A stretch of DNA of 64,000 bases from Synergistaceae bacterium (GCA_030523725.1 JAUNHV010000003.1:62001-126000); one strand, 5' to 3'; positions 52,990 through 61,577 are shown, counted from the first letter of the stretch. Notes: a model not told the origin generated them from the sequence alone. Program-made: numbers and translations.

Positions 52990-54198
52990 ATGAAAAAACT
53001 TATGATTTTAGGAGGTTCACGATACGCACTTCCTGTAATAAAGGCAGCACACTGTCTTGGCTTATATGTAACAACGTGTGATTACCTCCCGAATAACATT
53101 GCACACAAGTATTCTGATGAATATTGCAACGTTAGTATTATTGACAAAGATGCAACTCTTGCAGCTGCACGACGTCTTGAAATAGATGGTATCATTTCAT
53201 TTGCTTGTGATCCTGGTGTTACCACTGCGGCATATGTGGCGGAGAAGATGGGACTACCCTTTCAAGGATCGTATAAATCAACTTGCATTTTGCAAGATAA
53301 AGGATTATTTAGAAAATTTTTGATAAATAATGGTTTTAATTGTCCCAAGGCAAAACGTTATGAAAATGTTAATGCACCACTTGCCGATATTGATTATTTT
53401 ACTTGGCCTGTAATAGTAAAACCTACGGACTCAGCTGGAAGCAAGGGCGTGACCTGCGTCGATTCACCTGAAGATTTGCCTGCTGCTATTCAAACGGCAC
53501 TAAATGGTGCGCATAACGGTGCATTTATTATCGAAGATTTTCTTACATTTAGAGGCTATCATTCTAGTGCAGATCCTTTCACTGTGGATGGAATATTGAA
53601 ATTTATATCATACTCTGATCAATTGTTTGACAAAAAAGCAGACAATCCTTATACACCCGCATTTATTATTTGGCCAACAACAATGGAACAGACATGTCAA
53701 GATGAGCTAACTTCGGAGATTCAACGTTTGATGGCTTTGTTAGGTATGGGGACAGGTATTTATAATATTGAAACCTGTGTTGCTACAGACGGAAAGTCAT
53801 ACATCATGGAGGTATCTCCAAGGGGCGGTGGCTGTAAGATTGCCGAATTACAACAAATGGCATATGGGATTGATTTTATTGAAAATGAAGTGAGAAAAGC
53901 TGTGGGGTTGCCTATTAAAACCATTGAACAAACTCCGTGTGACGGATACTGGTGTATTATGATTATCCACGCTAAATCGAATGAGAGTGGAACCTTGAAA
54001 AAAATATGGTTTGATGCAGAGATTGAACAAAAATATATAAAATTGATAGATTTGTCTGTCAATGCAGGAGACAAGGTGCTGCCATTTACCGGTGCCAATA
54101 TGTCGTTGGGGGATATATTTCTCAGATTTAATAGTCGTGAGGAATTAAATTCTGTGATATCACGTGCAGATGAATGGGTTCACATTGATTTAGAGTGA
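52990..54198 (+). CDS. ATP-grasp ligase
   Basis: A 402-aa ATP-grasp enzyme. The N-terminal fold begins KLMILGGSRYALPVIKAAH. WPVIVKPTDSAGSKGVTCV is the ATP-binding lid, FIIEDFL follows, and ETCVATDGKSYIMEVSPRGGG carries the Mg-binding Glu/Asn-type block. It catalyses carboxylate-amine ligation through an acyl phosphate; substrates are unknown. Placement after a sugar aminotransferase suggests coupling an amino acid to an amino sugar or to another carboxylate of the glycan. It is a paralogue of the ligase at 54748. Confidence 0.8.
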   Translation: MKKLMILGGSRYALPVIKAAHCLGLYVTTCDYLPNNIAHKYSDEYCNVSIIDKDATLAAARRLEIDGIISFACDPGVTTAAYVAEKMGLPFQGSYKSTCILQDKGLFRKFLINNGFNCPKAKRYENVNAPLADIDYFTWPVIVKPTDSAGSKGVTCVDSPEDLPAAIQTALNGAHNGAFIIEDFLTFRGYHSSADPFTVDGILKFISYSDQLFDKKADNPYTPAFIIWPTTMEQTCQDELTSEIQRLMALLGMGTGIYNIETCVATDGKSYIMEVSPRGGGCKIAELQQMAYGIDFIENEVRKAVGLPIKTIEQTPCDGYWCIMIIHAKSNESGTLKKIWFDAEIEQKYIKLIDLSVNAGDKVLPFTGANMSLGDIFLRFNSREELNSVISRADEWVHIDLE

Positions 54199-54677
54199 TA
54201 AATTGCGAATGTAAGGGTTATTATCAAATGAAAGAAATAGGTGGTTATTTTGAATTAGACAGATTAACAAGCGATAAAGGGGAGTATTACAAAGATTTGA
54301 TTGCTTTGAATACGGCTCGTAATGCGTCGGTTTATCTTGTTAAGGTCAAAGGGATAAAAAAGATATACATTCCATATTTTCTCTGTGATTCTATTTCGCT
54401 AGTGTGTGATAGGGAAAAGATAGTCTATGAATATTACCACGTGGATGAATCCTTCCAACCTGTATTTGCAAAAGCTTTGAATGACGATGAATACCTTTAT
54501 ATTGTTAATTTTTACGAACAACTCAGTAATGAGCGTATATTGGTATTGGTATTGAAAAACAAATGTGAAAGAATTATTGTGGATAATACACATGCCTTTT
54601 TCCAGCAGTCAACAGAGGGAATAGATACGATTTTTTATTCTTGCCATAAAAGAATCCGTTGGAATGTTAGTATGTAA
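54195..54677 (+). pseudogene. Truncated DegT-like aminotransferase remnant
   Basis: A 160-aa reading frame. MKEIGGYFELDRLTSDKGEY, LIALNTARNASVYLVK, KKIYIPYFLCDSISLVC and RIIVDNTHAFFQQSTEGIDT match the N-terminal third of a PLP aminotransferase family seen in surface-glycan loci. Those enzymes continue beyond YSCRK-like residues to about 370 aa with the PLP Lys. Here the frame ends FYSCHKRIRWNVSM and stop, and the next gene starts 70 bp later, so the catalytic part is gone. It overlaps the preceding ATP-grasp gene by 4 bp. Confidence 0.65.
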
Positions 54678-54747
54678 GTTTTAAGAAGAATTTGTGGCAG
54701 TATGCATTATTAAAATTTCATTGAGTTTGAATTGGAGCAGATATACA

Positions 54748-56046
54748 ATGAAACAATTTGAAGGTAAGAAACTCTTAATTCTGGGTTCCAATACTATGGC
54801 TCCAGAGATAGTAGAATATGCAAAGGAGAATGGTGCATATACGATAGTTACCGATTACCTGCCAATTGAGAAGTCGAATGCAAAAAAAATTGCAGATGAG
54901 GTATTAAATATCAGTACAGCGGATACGGATAAATTAGTTTTATTTTGTAGAGAAAACAACGTAAATGGTGTGTTTGCAGGGATAAGTGAGTTTAATCTCC
55001 TACAGGCTTATGAAATTAGTAGGCAACTTGGATTAAGATTCTATTTTGATATGGAACAGTGGTGTCAAATTGAAAAGAAGGATCAGTTTAGAGACTTATG
55101 CAGCAAAAATAACGTTAATGCCCCCCAAAAATACTTCTCAGGAACAGAAAAGGAATATGAGTTATTTAATAATGGTTGTCTTACATTTCCTGTTGTGATT
55201 AAGCCTGTGGATGGTTCATCATCACAAGGAGTTACAATCTGCAATGATAAGAAAACTTTGCAGCTCGCAGTAAAAAATGCATTCGGTGTGTCTGTTACAA
55301 AAAAAATAATTATTGAGCAGTTTGTTTATGGTTATGAATTTACAGCACATTATGTAATTTGTAATGGAAAAGCTGCGTTATCTTGTGTTGATAATAGGTA
55401 TCCAGTTTCAATACATGAGGGAAATGTAACAACAATTCCTATTGCAAGAGTGTATCCTGCATTATTTCAAGATCTTTATGAAAGGGAAATTAATGCTCAA
55501 ATTCTTGCATTATGCGAAAGCGTTGGTCTTAAAAATGCAGTTCTATTTGTTCAAGGTATTTTTAACGAGAATGAGCGAAAATTTTATATATTTGAGGCCG
55601 GACTTAGAAGTGCAGGAGAAGCACCTTGCAGGTTTATAGAAAGGATTACTGATCAAAATCATTTTTTCATGTTGCTTGATTACATCTTATTGGGGAAAAC
55701 AAATTATGATCTTCAAAAAGAACAGCCGAAATTAGGTGGAAAATGCTGCGCAACGATTTCTTTTGCAGCAAAAGGGGGTATTGTTGGCAATATAATTGGT
55801 GTAGACTCCGTTATAAAGGAAATTCCACAAATTGTCCAATTTGAGAACAGATATCCAGTAGGATCGGAAACGCCGAATGGAGATACGCTTAGACAGCTTA
55901 TGTTGAGATTTGTAATAATCAGTGAAAGCAGAGAAGAATTGGCTAGTATAGTAGAATTGTTAAACAAAAAAATTCAGGTTGAAGATGTTCAAGGTAATAA
56001 TATGGTTGTAACAATGGATCCGTGGCGCGTTTTCGGCCTTGTATGA
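54748..56046 (+). CDS. ATP-grasp ligase, second copy
   Basis: A 432-aa ATP-grasp protein. KKLLILGSNTMAPEIVEYAK and VTDYLPIEKSNAKKIADEVL parallel the first ligase. FPVVIKPVDGSSSQGVTI is the ATP lid, IIIEQFVYGYEFTAHYVI follows, and IFEAGLRSAGEAPCRF holds the metal site. ATG 54748 (GGAG 10 bp upstream) is preferred to an in-frame start at 54694 that encodes an unrelated 18-residue leader. It presumably joins a carboxylate to an amine in glycan modification. Two similar but not identical ligases could act on different substrates. Confidence 0.8.
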   Translation: MKQFEGKKLLILGSNTMAPEIVEYAKENGAYTIVTDYLPIEKSNAKKIADEVLNISTADTDKLVLFCRENNVNGVFAGISEFNLLQAYEISRQLGLRFYFDMEQWCQIEKKDQFRDLCSKNNVNAPQKYFSGTEKEYELFNNGCLTFPVVIKPVDGSSSQGVTICNDKKTLQLAVKNAFGVSVTKKIIIEQFVYGYEFTAHYVICNGKAALSCVDNRYPVSIHEGNVTTIPIARVYPALFQDLYEREINAQILALCESVGLKNAVLFVQGIFNENERKFYIFEAGLRSAGEAPCRFIERITDQNHFFMLLDYILLGKTNYDLQKEQPKLGGKCCATISFAAKGGIVGNIIGVDSVIKEIPQIVQFENRYPVGSETPNGDTLRQLMLRFVIISESREELASIVELLNKKIQVEDVQGNNMVVTMDPWRVFGLV

Positions 56047-56122
56047 TTTTGTGGGAATGTTTCAGGAAATGGTAATAGATAGATAAAAGAGAGTAAAAAA
56101 AATATATATGGAGAATATAGTG

Positions 56123-57019
56123 ATGAAAAAGCTAATCATTACAGGTGCTAGTGGCTTGGTTGGAACAGAATTGGTATATACTGTTTTAAATAATAGTAAC
56201 TATTCTCTTTTTCTTATATCAACGCACCCAGACATTCTTAAAGAAAAATATAAAAGCAATTCCCAAATTACAAGTTTAAGCATAGATGAATTAGAAAGAA
56301 AAACAGAGAATGAGTTTGATTGTATTGTTCATCTAGCTTTTGCAAGGAGCAAGGATCCAGAGCAGTTAGCAAAATCGCTGGATTATACAAGAAAAATTCT
56401 AACCATAGCTAAACATATTAGGATCCCTTCATATATTAATATTTCATCGCAAAGCATTTATGGAGATATCCATAGACCATTGTGGGAGGAACAGATGAAT
56501 GCTGCTCCGAATTACCTGTATGCTCTTGGAAAATACGCTACTGAATTGATGACACAGTTGGCTTTGCAAGGAACAAACACAAATTGGACCAATATTCGTT
56601 TAGCTTCTGTGATTGAAAATGCTCGCTTCGTTAGCGTCTTTGTTCGAAATATGATTGAAGGTAAGCCGCTGAATATTGTCGGAGGAAGTCAAAAGTGCTC
56701 ATTTATAGATGTACAAGACGTAGCAAACGCTATATACAAGGTCATAACGATGCAGGATAAGATCATGTACAAAGAAGTGTATAATTTAGGCACAGGGATT
56801 CAAACACCGATCGTGGAAATAGCAAATTTAGTAAATCGAATTGGGCACGAGGAGTATTCTTTGCCCCTGACAAGCATTAATATTGAGCAAAAAGACATAC
56901 ATCTTGATGTTGGAATGGATAATAGATTGTTTATGAAAGAGTTTAACTGGAAGCCTCTCTATAGCATTGATGATATGATACGCTCTCTGTTTGAGTTACA
57001 TACGGGGGGGCATTCCTAA
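56123..57019 (+). CDS. NAD-dependent epimerase/dehydratase
   Basis: A 298-aa extended SDR protein. KKLIITGASGLVGTELVYTV is the nucleotide site, then IVHLAFARSKDP, ISSQSIYGD and catalytic YALGKYATE (YxxxK). The C-terminal half has FIDVQDVANAIYKV and VYNLGTGIQTPIVEIA. The sugar substrate is unknown; NAD-sugar epimerases in these loci make deoxy or amino sugars. ATG 56123 (GGAG 9 bp upstream) is chosen over ATG 56108, which has no ribosome site. Confidence 0.82.
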   Translation: MKKLIITGASGLVGTELVYTVLNNSNYSLFLISTHPDILKEKYKSNSQITSLSIDELERKTENEFDCIVHLAFARSKDPEQLAKSLDYTRKILTIAKHIRIPSYINISSQSIYGDIHRPLWEEQMNAAPNYLYALGKYATELMTQLALQGTNTNWTNIRLASVIENARFVSVFVRNMIEGKPLNIVGGSQKCSFIDVQDVANAIYKVITMQDKIMYKEVYNLGTGIQTPIVEIANLVNRIGHEEYSLPLTSINIEQKDIHLDVGMDNRLFMKEFNWKPLYSIDDMIRSLFELHTGGHS

Positions 57020-57094
57020 AGCCTTTGAAATTTATAGGTAACCTTTTTGTTGAATTATACAAAGCAAGTAATATTAGAATGAGGAGAATATGGA

Positions 57095-57859
57095 ATGAGA
57101 AGAATTATTCAGTTGCTTAAGTATGGCGTTATCCATTCTAAAGAAATTGCAAATCAGACAGATAGATTAGAGATTAAAATTTTCTTGGATATTTTGTACT
57201 GCTTTTTTAAATATAAGATGTGGAGCAATGAATATAAGCAGGAACATTTCTATTTGCTTAATAATGCAGAAAGAATGAGAATTGGTAAAAAATATAAAAC
57301 GGCTGGAATACGGCGTGACTTATGGCAAAAGGGCTTCGTTAAAAATAGAAGATTTATCGCAAAATACTCTGATATCAAATATGAGTGTGGTGGCAGGAGA
57401 GCAATAAGAAATGCGAAGTACACGAAAGAATTCTCTGCAGGTAAAAATTTATTCGTAGAATATGGGGTAGATATATATAGACAGCATTACCTAGATGGCA
57501 AGATTTTTATTGGGGATAGTGTAATTCTTTCTAAAGGATGTATGATTGATTATTCTGGTGAGGTACTAATTGGTAATAATGTAGTCATATCTGAGAGTAG
57601 TATCATATTATCACATGAGCATGATATTCCTGAATTGCAAGCAAGAACTGAAAAAAAACCTATTCCGAAAAGAACAGAAATAAAAGCTTTTGCATGGATT
57701 GGAGCCGGAGCAACAATTCTTCCTGGCAGAGTTATTGGAGAACATGCTGTTGTAGGTGCAGGTTCCGTAGTAACACATGATGTTGAGCCGTATGATATTG
57801 TTGCTGGTAATCCTGCGAAATCAATTAAGAAAAGAAAAGGTTCAACAGATATAGGCTAA
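57095..57859 (+). CDS. Hexapeptide-repeat acyltransferase
   Basis: A 254-aa protein with a basic N-terminal helical part (1-120) and a left-handed beta-helix acyltransferase. The helix part has KIFIGDSVILSKGCMIDYSG, VLIGNNVVISESSIILSHEHD (active-site His) and [21 protein letters not shown], ending IVAGNPAKSIKKRK. It resembles WbbJ/maltose-acetyltransferase-like enzymes that acetylate O-antigen. It is the last gene of the polysaccharide locus. ATG 57095 follows GAGGAG. Confidence 0.82.
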   Translation: MRRIIQLLKYGVIHSKEIANQTDRLEIKIFLDILYCFFKYKMWSNEYKQEHFYLLNNAERMRIGKKYKTAGIRRDLWQKGFVKNRRFIAKYSDIKYECGGRRAIRNAKYTKEFSAGKNLFVEYGVDIYRQHYLDGKIFIGDSVILSKGCMIDYSGEVLIGNNVVISESSIILSHEHDIPELQARTEKKPIPKRTEIKAFAWIGAGATILPGRVIGEHAVVGAGSVVTHDVEPYDIVAGNPAKSIKKRKGSTDIG

Positions 57860-57952
57860 AAGAAATTTAATTCTCCCAACTTACAATTTGAAAAAGAATA
57901 ACCAATAATATTGAGAGGATACGTTTAACGGTAAAAGGAAGTAAATTTTTTC

Positions 57953-57988
57953 TTGAAAACGTAGTCAAATTAGAATATAATATGACTA
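57953..57988 (+). promoter_or_regulatory. Toxin-antitoxin promoter with dyad operator
   Basis: TTGAAA (57953-57958), a 17-bp spacer and a perfect TATAAT (57976-57981). TAGTCA (57962-57967) and TGACTA (57983-57988) form an inverted repeat centred on the -10, a likely site for the Phd-like antitoxin. Confidence 0.65.
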
Positions 57989-58018
57989 TTGTTAAAGTGA
58001 AGGGAAGGGGCAACCATA

Positions 58019-58303
58019 ATGGGTGCAACAATTTCAATAAGACCGTCTAAAGATCTTAGAAGCAATTACTCTCAAATATCCTTATTGACGAGACAGAATC
58101 CTGTTGCAATTACAGTAAACGGCAAGGAAGATACTGTCGTATTATGTCACGAAGATTTTGTAAACAGAGAAAATTATATTTCTGAAATAGAAGCCAAGCT
58201 TAAAGTGTATGAGCATCTTGCACAAGCTGCAGATGATATCAAACTTGGTAGAATTCAGAATGCTGACGAAGTTTTTGACGATATCTTAAAAGTGTTGGAC
58301 TAG
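58019..58303 (+). CDS. Phd/YefM-type antitoxin
   Basis: A 94-aa antitoxin. The N-terminal DNA-binding part has ISIRPSKDLRSNYSQI and NPVAITVNGKEDTVVLCHEDF, the Phd/YefM signature. The acidic C-terminal helix (KLKVYEHLAQAADDIKLGRI onward) is the toxin-neutralising part. GTG-free ATG 58019 follows GGGAAGGGG. It is 8 bp from the toxin start, so the pair is co-transcribed and probably autoregulated from the promoter at 57953. Confidence 0.9.
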   Translation: MGATISIRPSKDLRSNYSQISLLTRQNPVAITVNGKEDTVVLCHEDFVNRENYISEIEAKLKVYEHLAQAADDIKLGRIQNADEVFDDILKVLD

Positions 58304-58311
58304 GTGTGCAT

Positions 58312-58635
58312 ATGCATTACAAAATTGTCGTGACCGACACGGCAAAGCACGATTTAAGAAAAATTGTGCTATATATTGCAGAGGAATCTAAAAACAAAGA
58401 TATAGCTAGAAACTTTGTAAATGAGCTCCGTGCAAAAACCAAGGTGCTAGAAGCATATCCTAATTCTGGTGCAATTCCAGACGACAGAGTCCTCAAATCT
58501 TTGGGATATCGTTTCTTGGTTCATAAATATTATATGTTGTTTTATCTTGTGAACGAAACGCTAAAGGTAATCTACATAATAGCAATATTTAACAGCAAAC
58601 GGGATTATGTAAGAGCAATGATGAAATTTATCTAG
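58312..58635 (+). CDS. RelE/ParE-family toxin
   Basis: A 107-aa toxin of the RelE/ParE superfamily. YKIVVTDTAKHDLRKIVLYI, NSGAIPDDRVLKSLGYRFLV and YYMLFYLVNETLKVIYIIAIF are the ParE-like blocks. The ParE form poisons gyrase and the RelE form cleaves mRNA; sequence alone does not separate them, although the C-terminus resembles ParE. ATG 58312 with AGGTG is preferred over GTG 58306. A perfect 16-bp terminator follows at 58676. Confidence 0.88.
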   Translation: MHYKIVVTDTAKHDLRKIVLYIAEESKNKDIARNFVNELRAKTKVLEAYPNSGAIPDDRVLKSLGYRFLVHKYYMLFYLVNETLKVIYIIAIFNSKRDYVRAMMKFI

Positions 58636-58675
58636 ATACAAAATCATAAAGTTTGTGGCAAGGAGACTGTATTAC

Positions 58676-58723
58676 AACAACACAGTCCAACTATGAAAGC
58701 ATGGGTTGGACTGTGTTGTTTTT
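58676..58723 (+). terminator. Terminator of the toxin-antitoxin operon
   Basis: A perfect 16-bp stem (58676-58691 with 58705-58720), a 13-nt loop and a T tail. Part of its right arm and tail (58710-58725) is repeated exactly at 60253-60268. Confidence 0.85.
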
Positions 58724-58768
58724 AGAAATCATTTATATGGCGGATATGCCAAGAGTTGAGGTAAAGAG

Positions 58769-58821
58769 AAAACACCCTGTTGGGTTAAGAGTTTGTAGCT
58801 CTATATCCAGCAGGGTGTTTT
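58769..58821 (+). terminator. Second terminator-like hairpin
   Basis: A 15-bp stem with one wobble (58769-58783 with 58807-58821) and a 23-nt loop, followed by TTAGG. It could end transcription arriving from either side. Confidence 0.6.
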
Positions 58822-58996
58822 TAGGTTTTCTATTCCAAAACTTTTTCGCCCATGTCCTATTTTTATTGTTGCAAACAGATGATCAAATCTGTCATTGTGG
58901 GGGTATATTCTCAAAAATAAAAAGAAATATCCCCCATAACTTGAAAAAACAGGTTCTGAGTGATAAAATAAAGCACAATTCTGGAGGTAATTCATA

Positions 58997-60247
58997 ATGG
59001 AATGCGAACTTAATAAGGAATTATTTTCGAGGGAAAAGTATCTGTCCAAAATCAGAGGATTTTATCACGAATGTGAAATTATTAAAGTCATCACCGGTGT
59101 CAGACGGTGTGGAAAATCTTCTTTAATGAATTTGATCATCCAGGAACTGCTGAAAGATGGTATTTCCCAGAATAATATTTTGTATTTTAATCTGGATAAA
59201 AGACCTTATCGAAGCCTTTCCAAACCTGATGAGTTGGATGCACTGATTGAAAAGCATGCTACAGCTCAAGGTAAAAAGTTTCTCTTTATTGATGAGATTC
59301 AGAATATATCTGAATTTGAAACGGTTATCAATTCTTGGAGAGAGGAAGGAGATGTTTCAATTTTCATCACAGGTTCCAATTCCTACCTTCTTTCTGGAGA
59401 ACTTGCTACAAAATTGACTGGACGATATCTTGAATTCAATGTTCTACCTTTAACCTTCGATGAGTACCTTGCTATGAAGTCATTTTTGCATAAAGAGGTT
59501 TCTGCTGATTTCATGACAGAACTGGTAAACTATATTCATGAAGGTGGATTTCCTTATGCCTTACGATTGGATTCACTGAGCGATAAGAGAGCTTATGTCC
59601 GGGGATTGATTGATGAAATATATCAAAAGGACATCAGAAAAAAAGTTATTATCAAGAATAAGTCCGTCTTTGATACTGTCATGAACTATATTATCAATAA
59701 CTTTGGGGCAACCACAAGTATTACAAACATTGTGGACGATCTAGCAAAGAACAAAGTCTCCATTAAGAGAGAGACTGTCAATAAGTATATTGACGCACTG
59801 AAAAGTGCAAAAGTCCTAATGGAATGCAAGCGATTTGATATGAAGTCCAGAAAATCACTTTCCGGTGAAAAGAAATACTATTTGAGTGACCTATCATTCT
59901 ATTATGCCTTGAATACAGACAATCGGATTAATTTTGGTCCCACACTTGAAAATATCGTCTATTCATATGCTGCCAGTAAAGGCTATGAAATAAGCGTTGG
60001 AAAAATCGGCAAGTTGGAATGCGATTTTATTTTGCGAGACCGTGAATTGTCTTATGCCTATGTTCAGGTCGCATACACCATACTAGAAAGCAGAAAGACA
60101 GAAGACAGAGAGTATGCCAGTCTTGAAAGTATCACGCGTGACAATTATCCACGATACGTGATGACAACCGATAAACTACTTCAAAAGCGTAACGGAATCC
60201 AACACGTTAATATTATGGATTTTATCTCGGGCGATAAAAATTTCTGA
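58997..60247 (+). CDS. AAA-type ATPase with DUF4143 C-terminus
   Basis: A 416-aa P-loop ATPase. Walker A is VITGVRRCGKSSLMNL (residues 34-41 core) and Walker B KFLFIDEIQN near residue 95. FITGSNSYLLSGELATKLTGR is the typical sensor block of AAA_14 proteins, and the C-terminal DUF4143 half ends YVQVAYTILESRKTEDREY, a nuclease-like region. The function of this family is unknown and it is common in gut anaerobes. ATG 58997 follows GGAGG. It converges on a paralogue at 61466. Confidence 0.82.
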   Translation: MECELNKELFSREKYLSKIRGFYHECEIIKVITGVRRCGKSSLMNLIIQELLKDGISQNNILYFNLDKRPYRSLSKPDELDALIEKHATAQGKKFLFIDEIQNISEFETVINSWREEGDVSIFITGSNSYLLSGELATKLTGRYLEFNVLPLTFDEYLAMKSFLHKEVSADFMTELVNYIHEGGFPYALRLDSLSDKRAYVRGLIDEIYQKDIRKKVIIKNKSVFDTVMNYIINNFGATTSITNIVDDLAKNKVSIKRETVNKYIDALKSAKVLMECKRFDMKSRKSLSGEKKYYLSDLSFYYALNTDNRINFGPTLENIVYSYAASKGYEISVGKIGKLECDFILRDRELSYAYVQVAYTILESRKTEDREYASLESITRDNYPRYVMTTDKLLQKRNGIQHVNIMDFISGDKNF

Positions 60248-60252
60248 TTATA

Positions 60253-60268
60253 ACTGTGTTGTTTTTAG
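60253..60268 (+). repeat. 16-bp direct repeat copy downstream of AAA gene
   Basis: ACTGTGTTGTTTTTAG is identical to 58710-58725, in the right arm and tail of the TA terminator. The two copies flank the AAA gene. The gap between the two convergent ATPase genes (60248-60275) is only 28 bp. Confidence 0.6.
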
Positions 60269-60275
60269 GAACGAA

Positions 60276-61466
60276 TCATCCTTCAAGGCTGTGCATTTTT
60301 AGGAAATTGGTTAGCGAAATATGCTGGACTGTGCTGGTTGAAAAATCAAAGTCATCATTTGTGATGATAATCTTTTTCTTGGATTGATCGAGAACGTTAA
60401 ACAGAGCAAATTCTCGTTGATACGTTTTTTCTTCGACAATTGAGTAGGCAACCTGGATCAAGTATTCTTTTCCATCTTTGGAAGCCATGAAGTCAATTTC
60501 CTGACCGTTCTGAGTGAAGACGGAAAGCTCATATCCCATGAAGAACAATTCATTATAGACGATATTCTCAAGGTTGTGTGTCAAATCAAAACGTTTGTTA
60601 CGTTGACGAATACTGTTAAAGGATACATCTTCGTCATAGAGCTTGGCATAGAAAGTAAGTTCGCGCTTTGCTCTCGTGGAATATTGAGGTAGGTGGCGAA
60701 TGATGTATGCTTCCTCCAAGTAGGCGAGATACTTCAAAATTGTATTTACAGAGCATTCCAGTTTTTCTGAAGAAAGGTAATGTTGCACTGAATTAGCACT
60801 AAAGATTCTAGCGTTAGAAATCAAAATGTAATTCACTAAACGCTTGAAAAGTTCGGCTTTGCGAATATGGTAACGGTTCATAATGTCGTTGATAATGATG
60901 GTCTGATTCAGATCATTCAGATAATCAGTTATAGCTTCTTTATCAGAAAACTCAATGACTTTCGGGAAACCGCCATACACAAGATAATCACCTATTGAAT
61001 AGGTTTTGCCAAGTTGCTCGGCATATTCAGCAATTTCCTTGTAAACAAACGGACGAATGCAGAACGAAACATAACGACCGCTGAGTTCTTTGGTAAATTC
61101 TTTTGACAGCAGCTTGGAATTACTGCCTGTGATAAACAGAGATAAGTTTTCCAAACGTAGTGATCGGCACGCGATGTTCCAGTCTTTTACAAGTTGAATT
61201 TCATCGAGGAAAACATACAACTTCTGATTTTCTGGCATCCTTTGATGGATGTAATTTACCAGTGTCTGCGTATCGGGTATTGCATCAGCATATTCAATCA
61301 TTTCAAAATTGATGGTTAGGGTCTGCTTTCCCAGTAATTTTAGCTCATTGGCAATTTGTGAGAGAATGATGGACTTTCCGCATCGGCGAATCCCTGTGAT
61401 GACCTTAATAAGGTCGCTATCATAGAATGGTCTGATTTGGCGAATATATTGTTCTCGAATAATCAT
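60276..61466 (-). CDS. AAA-type ATPase with DUF4143 C-terminus, paralogue
   Basis: A 396-aa protein. Walker A is VITGIRRCGKSIILSQ (24-32 core), then VFLDEIQLVKDW, FITGSNSKLLSKEFTKELSGR and RYVSFCIRPFVYKEIAEYA. The DUF4143 half has NIVYNELFFMGYELSV and EIDFMASKDGKEYLIQVAYS, a restriction-endonuclease-like DxExK-type region. It shares fold and motif order with the gene at 58997 but is not a recent duplicate. ATG 61466 follows GGGGGG. The operator-like array lies just upstream. Confidence 0.82.
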   Translation of the reverse strand: MIIREQYIRQIRPFYDSDLIKVITGIRRCGKSIILSQIANELKLLGKQTLTINFEMIEYADAIPDTQTLVNYIHQRMPENQKLYVFLDEIQLVKDWNIACRSLRLENLSLFITGSNSKLLSKEFTKELSGRYVSFCIRPFVYKEIAEYAEQLGKTYSIGDYLVYGGFPKVIEFSDKEAITDYLNDLNQTIIINDIMNRYHIRKAELFKRLVNYILISNARIFSANSVQHYLSSEKLECSVNTILKYLAYLEEAYIIRHLPQYSTRAKRELTFYAKLYDEDVSFNSIRQRNKRFDLTHNLENIVYNELFFMGYELSVFTQNGQEIDFMASKDGKEYLIQVAYSIVEEKTYQREFALFNVLDQSKKKIIITNDDFDFSTSTVQHISLTNFLKMHSLEG

Positions 61467-61496
61467 GATAAAGCCCCCCGTGGATTGATAATGCCA

Positions 61497-61577
61497 TTCT
61501 ACTGAACAAAATGTAAAAAGTCAAATAAATTGTTCAGTAGAAGTGAACAAAATTATATAACTAACTCATTTTGTTCA
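61497..61577. repeat. 41-bp-period array of TGAACAA inverted repeats
   Basis: TGAACAAAAT occurs at 503-512 and 544-553 (61xxx), and its reverse complement at 527-536 (one arm differs: TGAACAATTT) and 568-577. Dyads are centred 41 bp apart. The first dyad extends to perfect 13-bp arms (61497-61509, 61530-61542). It lies 31-111 bp upstream of the minus-strand AAA start. Confidence 0.75.

Larger units (their letters stand above)
58636..58996. other. 361-bp gap with two terminator hairpins
   Basis: No convincing gene lies here. An open frame at 58653-58997 spans both hairpins, has no family resemblance and is rejected. The two hairpins are listed separately. The AAA gene start is preceded by GGAGG at 58984. 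Confidence 0.7.

Noticed and set aside
58653-58997. 114-codon frame between the toxin and AAA genes
   Set aside because: It runs through two strong terminator-like hairpins and ends at the AAA start; no homology signs.
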